Shown here piece by piece: positions 7,739 to 15,238 of a stretch of 37,324 nt of DNA. A program made the translations under genes and the position numbers. Under the pieces are notes generated by a model. That model was not told the DNA's origin and did no database searches. It worked only from the letters and a program-made list of their open reading frames with translations. The stretch is from JBAPUB01 sp049282455. GTDB taxonomy: Bacteria > Actinomycetota > Actinomycetes > JAHEKZ01. The stretch spans positions 1 to 37,324 of the forward strand of contig JBAPUB010000191.1 of the NCBI GenBank assembly GCA_049282455.1, in the 5' to 3' direction. Each line of letters begins with the position of its first letter. Position 1 is the stretch's first letter.

Positions 7739-8377
7739 CTAACCGAGGAGGTCGGCGTCGGCTTCGCCGGTGCGGGGAAACCCCGAGATCCCCCGCCACG
7801 ACAGTGCGCTGACCAGTGACACCGCCGTGTCCTGCGGGACCGCGCGACCCTGGGTGAGCCAGTAGCGGGCCGCCACCTGGGCGGCGCCGGTCAACCCCAT
7901 CGCGAGCAGCATTGCCGCCTCGTGGTCGAGTCCGGTGTCCTCGGAGATGACCGCGCTGACGGCCAGGGCGCAGGCGCGGTCGGCCCGGTCGACCCGCTCG
8001 CGGACGGCTGGCTCGGCGGTGAGGTCGGACTCGAACACCAGCCGGAACGCGCCGGCTTGTTCGGCGACAAAGGTGAAGTAGGCGTTGATCGTGCCCTCGA
8101 CCCGGGCCTTGTTGTCCGTCGTGCCGGCCAGGGCCTCGGCAACCGCGGCGACGAGCTGGTCGGTGCCGGCGTCGAGCAGGGCGAGGTAGAGGTCGAGCTT
8201 GCCAGGGAAGTGCTGGTACAGCACGGGTTTGCTGACGCCGGCGCGGTCGGCGATGTCATCCATCGCCGCAGCGTGGTACCCGTGCGTGACAAAGGTCTCG
8301 AGGGCGGCCACCAGCAGCTGCTGCCGCCGCTCCCCCCGGGGCATCCGCACCCCGCGCGTCCCGCTGGCCGTTGTCAT
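7739..8377 (-). CDS. TetR-family transcriptional regulator
   Basis: This 212-aa repressor-type protein has a basic N-terminus (RGERRQQLLVAAL) and the helix-turn-helix MDDIADRAGVSKPVLYQHF (residues 40-58). The long helical C-terminal domain holds the ligand pocket and dimer interface. ATG 8377 is 8 nt from TAGGCT (8391-8386). A 15-bp dyad (8404-8418) overlaps the expected -35, suggesting autorepression. Conserved position beside DUF3107 and the ferritin-like gene suggests the same regulator as Rv3208 (memory). Ligand and regulon unknown. Confidence 0.92.
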   Translation of the reverse strand: MTTASGTRGVRMPRGERRQQLLVAALETFVTHGYHAAAMDDIADRAGVSKPVLYQHFPGKLDLYLALLDAGTDQLVAAVAEALAGTTDNKARVEGTINAYFTFVAEQAGAFRLVFESDLTAEPAVRERVDRADRACALAVSAVISEDTGLDHEAAMLLAMGLTGAAQVAARYWLTQGRAVPQDTAVSLVSALSWRGISGFPRTGEADADLLG

Positions 8378-8385
8378 GGCCGGCG

Positions 8386-8418
8386 AGCCTACCCCCGCGG
8401 CTACTGGTTGGTAACCAG
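8386..8418 (-). promoter_or_regulatory. TetR promoter with dyad operator
   Basis: Reading toward TetR, CTGGTT-ACC-AACCAG (8418-8404) is a perfect 6-bp inverted repeat with a 3-bp spacer. It contains a second, nested 4-bp dyad centred differently (TGGT-T-ACCA). The -10-like TAGGCT follows at 8391-8386, 8 nt before the ATG. The dyad covers the -35 position, as expected for an autoregulatory TetR operator. The binding partner is inferred. Confidence 0.5.
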
Positions 8419-8420
8419 CG

Positions 8421-8600
8421 TCAGCGGTACTCGTCGTCGTCGATCGGAACCTCGATCGCGGACTCGAGGGCGTCCGCCTCGTCGACCTCCGACTGGGCCT
8501 GGAGCTCGGCCTGGGTCAGCTCGTGGACCGCGTCGAATGTTGGGACGTCGGGGTTGGGTGACCTTTCGCTGGACTCTGGGCTGGAAACTGAGCTGGACAT
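8421..8600 (-). CDS. small acidic protein, 59 aa
   Basis: This 59-aa protein of unknown function is very acidic (net charge strongly negative, C-terminus IDDDEYR), with a Ser/Pro-rich N-terminus and one likely helix (ELTQAELQAQSEVDEADALESAI). The start ATG 8600 is preceded at 5 nt by a perfect AGGAGG, the strongest ribosome-binding site in this part of the window, which argues it is genuinely translated. It lies upstream of tetR on the same strand, 43 bp from its start. It is not Pup: there is no Gly-Gly-Gln/Glu terminus. No homologue is recognised. Confidence 0.65.
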   Translation of the reverse strand: MSSSVSSPESSERSPNPDVPTFDAVHELTQAELQAQSEVDEADALESAIEVPIDDDEYR

Positions 8601-8772
8601 GATGGCCTCCTCGGGGTCTCGAGTGGCTTCCGGTTCCACCGTACGCCCGGGCGAGGGGCTCGGCGGGTCCGGATTCAGCGCTCCGTTGGGTCGAGTGGGT
8701 GACTCGCAGTGCCGAAAACTCCGAAGGGACCCGGAAATGACCTTTGGGTTTGTCACACTGCCACTGGTGGAT

Positions 8773-8795
8773 CCCACAGGTCACTCGCCTGTGGG
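8773..8795. promoter_or_regulatory. perfect 8-bp inverted repeat upstream of the 329-aa gene
   Basis: CCCACAGG and CCTGTGGG flank a 7-nt loop. The element lies 50 bp before the GTG at 8846, in the 245-bp divergent spacer 8601-8845. It can be a regulator site or a leader hairpin. The same spacer holds TACGGT (8643-8638, minus), a possible -10 for the small acidic gene, and TTGTCA (8750-8755, plus), a possible -35. No other feature is seen there. Confidence 0.45.
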
Positions 8796-8845
8796 CCTGG
8801 GATCGGATCGGCCGTGAGGCCGCGCACGAGCGTGAGGGGACGACG

Positions 8846-9835
8846 GTGACCAACAGCTCTGCACTGCTGTCGGCGTTGCGCGCTGTGCCGGGGGTGGCGT
8901 CGGCCGACATCGAGGCCGACGAGCGGCCCGAGGGGGCCGGAACGCTTCGGCTCCAGCTCGACCCCGGGGCCGACGAGGTGGCCGTGGCCACCAGCGTCAA
9001 CCAGGTGCTGCGCGAGCAGTTCGGACTGGCTGTCGACGCCAACCGCGTCCAGGTCGTCGAGGAGTCCGCTCCGGTCAGGCGTCCCGACGCGCCGACCGAC
9101 CCGTTGACCGATCCAATCAGCGACGTCCTGGCCGCCGAGCCGCCGCGTGAGGTCGCCGCCGCACGACCGACCCTCACCGCAGTCCCCGGGTACCTCGGCA
9201 CGATCCACGGGGAGGGCATCGAGGACGCCGAGGACGCCGAGCCGACCGGAGTCGTCGGGTTCGACCAGGGGCTCGGCGGCTACGCCGCACCACTGGCGCC
9301 CGCCGCCCCAGAGTCCGCGCCGCCGGCCCCCGCTGCGGGCGCCCCGTCGCTGGAGGCCGGCACCACCGGCGGGCACGAGGTGGTCGACAGCTTCGAGGCG
9401 GACACCGACGGCGTCGGCGAGCAGGTGACCCTTCCCGCCCGCAGCCCGCGCATCCTCATCGCCCGGATGCAGCTGGTGTCCGCCGGACTCGGCGTGACCA
9501 CCGAGGTGACCCTCTCGTGGCTCGGCGACGTTTTCGCCGGTGAGGCCGCGGCGGCTGCCACGCCGACGAGCGTGCACCGATCGGTCGCCCAAGCGACGCT
9601 TCGCGCCGTCGAGTCGGTCGTGGGTCAGCGTGCTCGGTTCGAGCTCGAGCAGCTCGAGATCAACCAGCTCGGTCCCGACCGTGCGGTGGTGGTCGTCGTG
9701 TCGATGCTCACCAAGGCTGGCTCGGAGCGGCTGACGGGGGTCTCCGTCGTCCGCGAGGACGTACGCCAGGCGGTCATCCGCGCGACGCTCGATGCGCTCA
9801 ACCGCCGGCTGGAGTCGCTGCTCCTCTCGGCCTGA
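8846..9835 (+). CDS. unrecognised 329-aa two-domain protein
   Basis: I do not recognise this gene. The N-terminal ~75 residues look like a small alpha/beta domain (SALRAVPGVASADIEAD, then alternating strands and helices). The middle ~125 residues are Pro/Ala/Glu-rich and probably an unstructured linker. The C-terminal ~120 residues (from ILIARMQLVS) form a regular alpha/beta module with three strands and long helices, ending LTGVSVVREDVRQAVIRATLDALNRRLESL. That last segment loosely resembles the helix pattern of small-molecule-binding regulatory domains, but I cannot place it. GTG 8846 follows a weak GAGGGG site. It stands alone, followed by a new promoter at 9861. Confidence 0.75.
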   Translation: MTNSSALLSALRAVPGVASADIEADERPEGAGTLRLQLDPGADEVAVATSVNQVLREQFGLAVDANRVQVVEESAPVRRPDAPTDPLTDPISDVLAAEPPREVAAARPTLTAVPGYLGTIHGEGIEDAEDAEPTGVVGFDQGLGGYAAPLAPAAPESAPPAPAAGAPSLEAGTTGGHEVVDSFEADTDGVGEQVTLPARSPRILIARMQLVSAGLGVTTEVTLSWLGDVFAGEAAAAATPTSVHRSVAQATLRAVESVVGQRARFELEQLEINQLGPDRAVVVVVSMLTKAGSERLTGVSVVREDVRQAVIRATLDALNRRLESLLLSA

Positions 9836-9860
9836 TTGCTGGAAGTCGGACCTCAGCGCC

Positions 9861-9873
9861 TAACGTTTGGTGC
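9861..9873 (+). promoter_or_regulatory. leaderless -10 element of the metabolic block
   Basis: TAACGT (9861-9866) is followed by 7 nt and then ATG 9874, with no Shine-Dalgarno site. The spacing matches the other leaderless candidates in this window. It would drive at least the hydrolase and kinase-like genes. Confidence 0.5.
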
Positions 9874-10884
9874 ATGCTGCACCCCGCTCCCCTGACCGAC
9901 TTGGCTCCTGGCTGGGACCGCGCAGCGCTCGCACCCTGGCCGGGGTCGCAGGAGCAGTTCGGACCGAGCACCCTCCACGTGCGCCGGGCCAGCCCGCTGG
10001 CCCTGGAGGACGTCGGTGCCAGAGCCGGTCGTTCGCCTACTCCGGCAGTGTTCGTCCACGGGCTCGGTGGGCACGCAATGAACTGGACCGACCTGATGGC
10101 GCTGCTGCGTCACCGGCTCGCGGGCGCGGCACCAGACCTGCCCGGGTTCGGCCGCTCCGCTCCACCGCCCGACGGCGACTACTCCCTTGACGCGATGGTC
10201 TCGGCGATGGCGCGGGTCGTCGACGGTCAGGCCCAGGCACACGGGCGCCCGGTCGTGCTGTTCGGCAACTCCCTCGGTGGCGCGGTGTGCGTCAGGCTGG
10301 CCGCGACGCGGCCCGAGCTCGTGTCCTCCCTCGTCCTGGTCTCCCCGGCGCTGCCGGACCTGCGGCCCCGGCGCGGTGTGCTTGGGGTGCCAGTGCTGGC
10401 AACACCCGGCCTGGGAGAACAGATGTGGCGGCAGATGACCCGCCTTCCCCCCGAGCGCCAGGCCCAGGCGATGCTCGCCCTGAACTTCGCCGACCCGTCA
10501 GTCGTGCCCCAGGAGCGGCTCGACGAGGCCGTCGCGGAGTACCGGCACAGGTTTGCGCTGCCGTACGCAGGCGAGGCCCTGTCGAGGACCACGCGGGGAC
10601 TGCTGCGCGCCTTCATCGATCCCGGTCCCACCGGCCTGTGGCGACAGGCCGGCAACCTGCGCTGCCCCACCTTGCTGGTCTACGGCGGGCGCGACCAGCT
10701 GGTGAACGTGCGGCGCTCCCGGCGCGCCTCCAGAGTGATCCGGGACTCCCGGCTGGTCGTGCTGCCCGATGCCGGTCACGTCGCGCAGATCGAGCAGCCC
10801 GTCCTGGTAGCCCGCTTCGTCGTCGGGTTCCTCGACCAGGTCCTCGACGCGGACGTCACCTCGTCGCTAGCGTCGGGCCGGTGA
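9874..10884 (+). CDS. alpha/beta hydrolase
   Basis: This 336-aa alpha/beta-hydrolase has HGLGG (residues 62-66, oxyanion hole), the nucleophile elbow GNSLGG (Ser133), the acid in YGGRDQLVN and His in DAGHVAQIEQP. PDLPGFGRS is typical of the haloalkane dehalogenase/epoxide hydrolase/meta-cleavage hydrolase branch. No signal peptide is visible. Its stop overlaps the GTG of the kinase-like gene (GTGA), so the two are coupled. It could be an esterase liberating a choline- or ethanolamine-type alcohol for the downstream genes, but that is speculation from position. Confidence 0.87.
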   Translation: MLHPAPLTDLAPGWDRAALAPWPGSQEQFGPSTLHVRRASPLALEDVGARAGRSPTPAVFVHGLGGHAMNWTDLMALLRHRLAGAAPDLPGFGRSAPPPDGDYSLDAMVSAMARVVDGQAQAHGRPVVLFGNSLGGAVCVRLAATRPELVSSLVLVSPALPDLRPRRGVLGVPVLATPGLGEQMWRQMTRLPPERQAQAMLALNFADPSVVPQERLDEAVAEYRHRFALPYAGEALSRTTRGLLRAFIDPGPTGLWRQAGNLRCPTLLVYGGRDQLVNVRRSRRASRVIRDSRLVVLPDAGHVAQIEQPVLVARFVVGFLDQVLDADVTSSLASGR

Positions 10885-11789
10885 CCGGGGCCCTCGACGA
10901 GCTGTTCGACGAGATCGGTGTGCTGCGTGGCCGTCAGCGCGAGGTGTCGGAGCTGAGCGGCGGTCTCACGAACAAGAACTACCGAGTGAGAACCGACGAC
11001 GGCGACTACGTGGTCCGGGTCTCGGAGACGTCGGCGGGACTCCTGGCGATCGACCGGGCACGAGAACGTCACAACACCGCCACCGCTTCGCGTTCCGGTG
11101 TGGGTGCGCCGGTCATCGACATGCTGCCCGACCGCGACGTCCTCGTCGTGGGGTTCATCGATGGGCGCACGTACGGGGCCGAAGACGTGCGCGACCGTGC
11201 GACCATCCCGCGGATCGCTGCGGCACTTCGGACCCTTCACTCCGGCGACGACTTCGAGGGCACCTTCGACATGAGGGAGATCCGTCGGTACTACCTCTCG
11301 GTGGTGCTCGACCGTGGGTTTCGGCTCCCCGACGACTATCTCGCGCTTGCTCCGAGGGTCGAGGCCCTCGAGGACGCCATGCGACGCCGCGACGAGGCGC
11401 TGGTGCCGTGCAACAACGACCTGCTGGCCGGCAACTTCATCGACGACGGCGCCAAGATCTGGATCATCGACTACGAGTACTCGGGCATGAACGAGGCGAG
11501 CTTCGAGCTCGGCAACGTCGCCAGCGAGTCCGGACTCGACGACGACGCCACAGCCCTTCTCGTGGCCTCGTACTGGCAGCGAGAGTCTGTGGGCAAGGTG
11601 GCCCGCGCCCGAGCCTGGTCGCTGCTCGCCCGCTACGGGTGGACGCTGTGGGCCTCGATCCAAGACGGGGCGTCGACCATCGACTTCGACTTCTGGACCT
11701 GGGGGATGGCCAAGTACGACTCCGCCCGCGCCGAGCTGCACGGACCCCGCTACGACGAGATCTTGGCCGGGCTGGGTGTCGACGACTGA
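10881..11789 (+). CDS. choline/ethanolamine-kinase-like phosphotransferase
   Basis: This 302-aa APH/choline-kinase-fold protein has the N-lobe start LSGGLTNKNYRV, as in choline/LicA kinases. Its catalytic-loop equivalent is PCNNDLLAGNFI, where APH-type kinases have H-x-D-x-x-x-x-N, and its metal-binding Asp is in IIDYEYSGMNEASFELGN. This pattern favours phosphorylation of choline, ethanolamine or a similar amino alcohol. GTG 10881 overlaps the hydrolase stop by 4 bp. Position next to a GcvT-FAD enzyme and a glutamyl ligase supports an amine substrate. Substrate is inferred; an aminoglycoside kinase is unlikely given the choline-kinase-type motifs. Confidence 0.82.
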   Translation: MTGALDELFDEIGVLRGRQREVSELSGGLTNKNYRVRTDDGDYVVRVSETSAGLLAIDRARERHNTATASRSGVGAPVIDMLPDRDVLVVGFIDGRTYGAEDVRDRATIPRIAAALRTLHSGDDFEGTFDMREIRRYYLSVVLDRGFRLPDDYLALAPRVEALEDAMRRRDEALVPCNNDLLAGNFIDDGAKIWIIDYEYSGMNEASFELGNVASESGLDDDATALLVASYWQRESVGKVARARAWSLLARYGWTLWASIQDGASTIDFDFWTWGMAKYDSARAELHGPRYDEILAGLGVDD

Positions 11790-11793
11790 CCAC

Positions 11794-11822
11794 GACGTCG
11801 ACGGACGTCGACGTGCGTCGAC
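11794..11822. repeat. tandem 10-bp palindromic repeat
   Basis: GACGTCGACG occurs twice in tandem (11794-11803 and 11804-11813), followed by a diverged third copy TGCGTCGAC. Each unit is internally self-complementary (GACGTC, CGTCGACG). It lies in the 80-bp gap before the FAD dehydrogenase gene and could be a regulator site or a hairpin. GTCGAC is common in GC-rich coding DNA, so chance is possible. Confidence 0.6.
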
Positions 11823-11869
11823 AGGAACGCCATCGGAGACGCCAACGGTGAGCCGAGAGGGAGAGCGAC

Positions 11870-14320
11870 GTGACTGAGCTGCCGGCCCGTGCCCGCATCG
11901 TGGTCATCGGAGGAGGTGTCGGCGGCACGAGCATCGCGTTCCACCTGGCCGAGCGTGGCGAGCGCGACGTCCTGCTCGTCGACCGGTCCGAGCTCACGAG
12001 CGGTTCGACGTTCCACTCCGCCGGGCTGGTCGGTCAGCTGAGAGGGTCGGTGACGCTTACTCGGATGATGATGGACAGCGCGGCGCTCTACCGGCGGCTG
12101 GCGGGCGACCCGGAGACGGACCCCGGCTGGGTCGAGTGCGGCGGTATCCGGCTCGCGTCGTCGGACCGTCGGTTGGAGGAGCTCCAGCGCCAGGTCGTCT
12201 GGGCGGAGACCTTCGGTCTTCCCTTGGAGCAGATCTCGCCCGCTCGGGCCCGGGAGCTCTTCCCGTTGATGGCGACCGACGGGGTCGTCGGCGCCACGTT
12301 CCTGCCGACCGACGGGTACCTCGACCCGTCCCAGCTCACCTACGCCCTCGCGAAAGGCGCCCGCCGCGGGGGAGTCACGGTGGCCGAGCGCACCCGCGTG
12401 AAGGCGATCGACGTGCTCTCGACGGGCACCTCGCGCTTCACCGTGCGCACGGACCGTGGCGATGTCGAGACCGACGTCGTCGTCGACGCCGCAGGGATGT
12501 ACGGCGCCGAGGTTGCGCGCATGGTCGGCGTGCGGGTACCGATCGTCCCGATGTCCCACCAGTACGTCGTCACCCAGCCGTTCCGCGACGTGTCCGACGG
12601 ACACCGGCTGCCCACGCTGCGCGACCCGGACCTGCTCGTGTACTACCGCGAGGACGGCGCCGGACTGGTCATGGGCGGCTACGAGCGTGAGTCCCGCCCG
12701 TTCTCGCTCACCGACGACGGGTGGGACGCCGTTCCCAGCGACTTCAACGGGAAGCTGCTGCCGGAGGAGTGGCCTCGGTTGGAGGAGATCTTCGAGAACT
12801 CCGTCACCAGGGTCCCGGCCATGGCCGACGTGACCATCCGCAAGGTCATCAACGGCCCCGAGGGCTTCACACCGGACAACGAGTTCTGCATGGGCGAGAC
12901 CGACGTCCCCGGCTTCTTCGTCGCCGCCGGCTTCTGCGCGCACGGCATCGCCGGGGCTGGTGGCATGGGCCTGGCCATGGCCGGCTGGGTGCTCGACGGC
13001 GACCCCGGTTTCGACGCCTGGGAGATGGACGTACGCAGGTTCGGTCGCCAGTACCGGTCGCCTCACTACACCCGTCAACGCGTCGTCGAGAACTACGAGA
13101 CCTACTACGACATCAAGTTCCCCGGACACGAGCGACAGGCAGGTCGGCCGCTGAAGACCGCTCCTGCCTATCCGTGGCACGTCGAGCACGGCGCATTCTT
13201 CGGCGAGAAGAGCGGCTGGGAGAGAGTCAACTACTACACCGCCAACGAGGACTCCGCGCTCGAACCGCTTCGTCCGCGAGGCTGGGCGGGGATCAACTGG
13301 TCGACGGCGATCGCTGTCGAGCACCGGGCGACCCGTCAGCGTGCGGGTCTGTTCGACGAGTCGTCGTTCGCCAAGCTCGAGGTGACGGGTAGCGGCGCTG
13401 CCGAGCTGCTGGAACGACTGTGCGTGAACAAGGTCGTCAAGGGGCCGGGCCGGATGACCTACACGCAGCTGCTCAACCCTCGAGGCGGCATCGAGGCCGA
13501 CGTGACGGTCACTCAGCTCGACGCCGAGCTCTTCTACATCGTCACCGGCACCGCGTTCGGGGCACATGACCTGGCATGGATCCGCAGGCATGCCTCAGCC
13601 GACGTCGTCCTTCGCGACGTAACCGGGTCCTCGGTCGTGTTCGGCCTGTGGGGACCTCGGTCCCGCGACATCCTCGCCCCGCTCACACCCCAGCGGCTGG
13701 ACAACGAGTCCTTCCCATTCATGCACAGCCGTGAGACCACCGTGGCCGACGTCCCGGCGCGGCTGCACCGAGTGACCTTCGTGGGCGAGCTGGGCTGGGA
13801 GATCCACGCGCCGTCCGAGTACGGCCTGTCGTTGTGGCGTGACCTGTGGGAGGCCGGACGCCACCACGGTCTGGTGGCTGCCGGCTACAAGGCGATCGAC
13901 TCCCTGCGCGCCGAGAAGGGGTACCGCTACTGGGGCTCGGACGTGACTCCGGACGACACCCCGGACGAGGCCGGGCTGGGGTTCTGCGTCCGGTTGGACA
14001 AGGACTTCGTTGGTCGTGAGGCGGTCGTCGCCCAACGGTCGCGCGGGCCGGAGCGGATGTTGGTGTGCATCACCTTGGACGACCCTCGGCAGGTGGTGCT
14101 GGGCAACGAGCCCGTCCGCGTCGACGGTGTGACGCTCGGCCGCGTCACGACGGGGTCGCCCGGATACGCCCTCGACGTCTCCATCGCGTTCGCCTACCTC
14201 CCGGCCGGCCAGGCTGAGGTGGGCACGGTGGTCGAGATCCTGGTCTTCGGCCAGTGGATCGCTGGCGAGATCCGCTCAGAGCCGCTGTACGACGCGGCAA
14301 ACACCCGCACCAAGGGGTGA
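11870..14320 (+). CDS. GcvT-fused FAD-dependent dehydrogenase (sarcosine/dimethylglycine dehydrogenase-like)
   Basis: This 816-aa two-part enzyme has an N-terminal DAO-type FAD domain beginning with the dinucleotide loop VVIGGGVGGTS (residues 11-21). It also carries STFHSAG, where His49 matches the histidine that binds FAD covalently in dimethylglycine and sarcosine dehydrogenases. A short linker domain follows, then GcvT domains (about 430-700 and 710-800) that bind tetrahydrofolate. The family oxidises N-methyl groups of glycine-like amines and passes the one-carbon unit to folate. GTG 11870 follows AGGGAG. A histidine and Tyr/Trp-rich patch around residues 410-445 (HVEHGAFFGEKSGWERVNYY) is typical of the family. 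The substrate is unproven; in this operon an N-methylated amino alcohol or amino acid is likely. Confidence 0.9.
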   Translation: MTELPARARIVVIGGGVGGTSIAFHLAERGERDVLLVDRSELTSGSTFHSAGLVGQLRGSVTLTRMMMDSAALYRRLAGDPETDPGWVECGGIRLASSDRRLEELQRQVVWAETFGLPLEQISPARARELFPLMATDGVVGATFLPTDGYLDPSQLTYALAKGARRGGVTVAERTRVKAIDVLSTGTSRFTVRTDRGDVETDVVVDAAGMYGAEVARMVGVRVPIVPMSHQYVVTQPFRDVSDGHRLPTLRDPDLLVYYREDGAGLVMGGYERESRPFSLTDDGWDAVPSDFNGKLLPEEWPRLEEIFENSVTRVPAMADVTIRKVINGPEGFTPDNEFCMGETDVPGFFVAAGFCAHGIAGAGGMGLAMAGWVLDGDPGFDAWEMDVRRFGRQYRSPHYTRQRVVENYETYYDIKFPGHERQAGRPLKTAPAYPWHVEHGAFFGEKSGWERVNYYTANEDSALEPLRPRGWAGINWSTAIAVEHRATRQRAGLFDESSFAKLEVTGSGAAELLERLCVNKVVKGPGRMTYTQLLNPRGGIEADVTVTQLDAELFYIVTGTAFGAHDLAWIRRHASADVVLRDVTGSSVVFGLWGPRSRDILAPLTPQRLDNESFPFMHSRETTVADVPARLHRVTFVGELGWEIHAPSEYGLSLWRDLWEAGRHHGLVAAGYKAIDSLRAEKGYRYWGSDVTPDDTPDEAGLGFCVRLDKDFVGREAVVAQRSRGPERMLVCITLDDPRQVVLGNEPVRVDGVTLGRVTTGSPGYALDVSIAFAYLPAGQAEVGTVVEILVFGQWIAGEIRSEPLYDAANTRTKG

Positions 14321-14349
14321 GGCAGGCGCGGACGAGGCATGATGCGCCA

Positions 14350-15081
14350 GTGACCGCTGATCTGCCCCGAGCGCTCCTTAGGCCCGACCGGGACGGCAAC
14401 GCGTTCGAGCAGACCGTCGGCCGCCTGGCCGAGGCCATCAAGCTGGGAGTCTTCGCTCCGGGCGACCGACTTCCGGCCGAGCGTGAGCTGGCCGAGCTGA
14501 TGCAGGTGAGCCGGATGACGTTGCGCGAGGCGCTGGGCGCACTGCGCGAAGCGGGCTTCGTCGAGACTCGGCGGGGGCGTGCAGGCGGTACGTATGTGAC
14601 GAGTGACGGTCAGAGCCAGACGATGGCCGCATCGTCTGGGGCTGCTGCGGTCCTACGTCGCAGCGGCCGGCTCCTGGATGACGCGCTGGACTTCCGACTG
14701 GTGGTCGAACCGGGGGCAGCCGAGCTGGCGGCTTCACGCGCGCTGGAGGACGTCGAACGCCGCAGGCTGCTCGACGCCTTGCACGCAGTGGAGCGGGCAC
14801 CAGACGACGGGCGCCGCCGGATTGCGGACGCGCAGCTTCATCTCGCCATCGCCCAAGCTGCGGGAAGCGAAAGCGTCACCGCGGCCGTGGCTGACGCCCA
14901 GGTGCGGCTGGGCGAGCTCTTGGGTTCCATCCCGGTCCTTCGTCGCAACATCGACCACTCCAACGACCAGCACCGCGCCATCGTGGCGGCGATCATCGAG
15001 GGCGACCCGCCGGCAGCACGCGCGTGCATGACCGAGCACTGCGAGGGCACCGCCGCGCTGCTTCGAGGCCTGCTCGGCTGA
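14350..15081 (+). CDS. FadR-subfamily GntR regulator (FCD domain)
   Basis: This 243-aa regulator has an N-terminal winged helix (PAERELAELMQVSRMTLREAL, then a wing ending GRAGGTYV). Its FCD ligand domain holds the expected metal/ligand residues: Asp and His in DAQLHLAIAQ, and His in HSNDQHRAIV and MTEHCEG. Such proteins sense organic acids or amines and usually bind TGGT-n-ACCA-type dyads. GTG 14350 has CATGAT 6 nt upstream, fitting a leaderless start; no Shine-Dalgarno site is seen. Placed between the FAD enzyme and the glutamyl-ligase gene, it most likely controls this block. A matching dyad lies just downstream at 15124-15136. Confidence 0.9.
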   Translation: MTADLPRALLRPDRDGNAFEQTVGRLAEAIKLGVFAPGDRLPAERELAELMQVSRMTLREALGALREAGFVETRRGRAGGTYVTSDGQSQTMAASSGAAAVLRRSGRLLDDALDFRLVVEPGAAELAASRALEDVERRRLLDALHAVERAPDDGRRRIADAQLHLAIAQAAGSESVTAAVADAQVRLGELLGSIPVLRRNIDHSNDQHRAIVAAIIEGDPPAARACMTEHCEGTAALLRGLLG

Positions 15082-15102
15082 GCCTGCCCGGAGGATCGGC
15101 CC

Positions 15103-15150
15103 GATTCGACCCGGGTAAAGATCTGGTTCTGTACCATTGATTCGACCCGG
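15103..15150. promoter_or_regulatory. candidate FadR-type operator array before the ligase gene
   Basis: Two identical 12-bp direct repeats GATTCGACCCGG (15103-15114 and 15139-15150) lie 36 bp apart start to start. Between them is the dyad TGGT-TCTGT-ACCA (15124-15136), the shape of a FadR-family operator. TACCAT (15132-15137) overlaps the dyad and could be a -10, so bound regulator would occlude the promoter. All sequence features are seen directly; regulator binding is inferred from the adjacent gene. Confidence 0.55.
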
Positions 15151-15169
15151 TCGCGGCGATAGCGTCCGG

Positions 15170-15210
15170 CAGGGTCGCGACAGGGTCGCGGCCGGTCTCG
15201 GCCGGTCTCG
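15170..15210. repeat. paired tandem repeats in the ligase leader
   Basis: CAGGGTCGCG occurs at 15170-15179 and 15181-15190. GCCGGTCTCG follows as a perfect tandem pair at 15191-15200 and 15201-15210. They end 28 bp before the ATG at 15239, between the candidate operator and the ribosome-binding site. They may be recent slippage duplications or a second regulatory element. Confidence 0.7.
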
Positions 15211-15238
15211 GCAGGAACAGTTCGTCGAAGGAGGGCCG

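Noticed and set aside
11750..13591. 613-codon minus-strand frame
   Set aside because: It is antisense to the FAD/GcvT gene, has a composition typical of mirrored GC-rich codons, and shows no domain.
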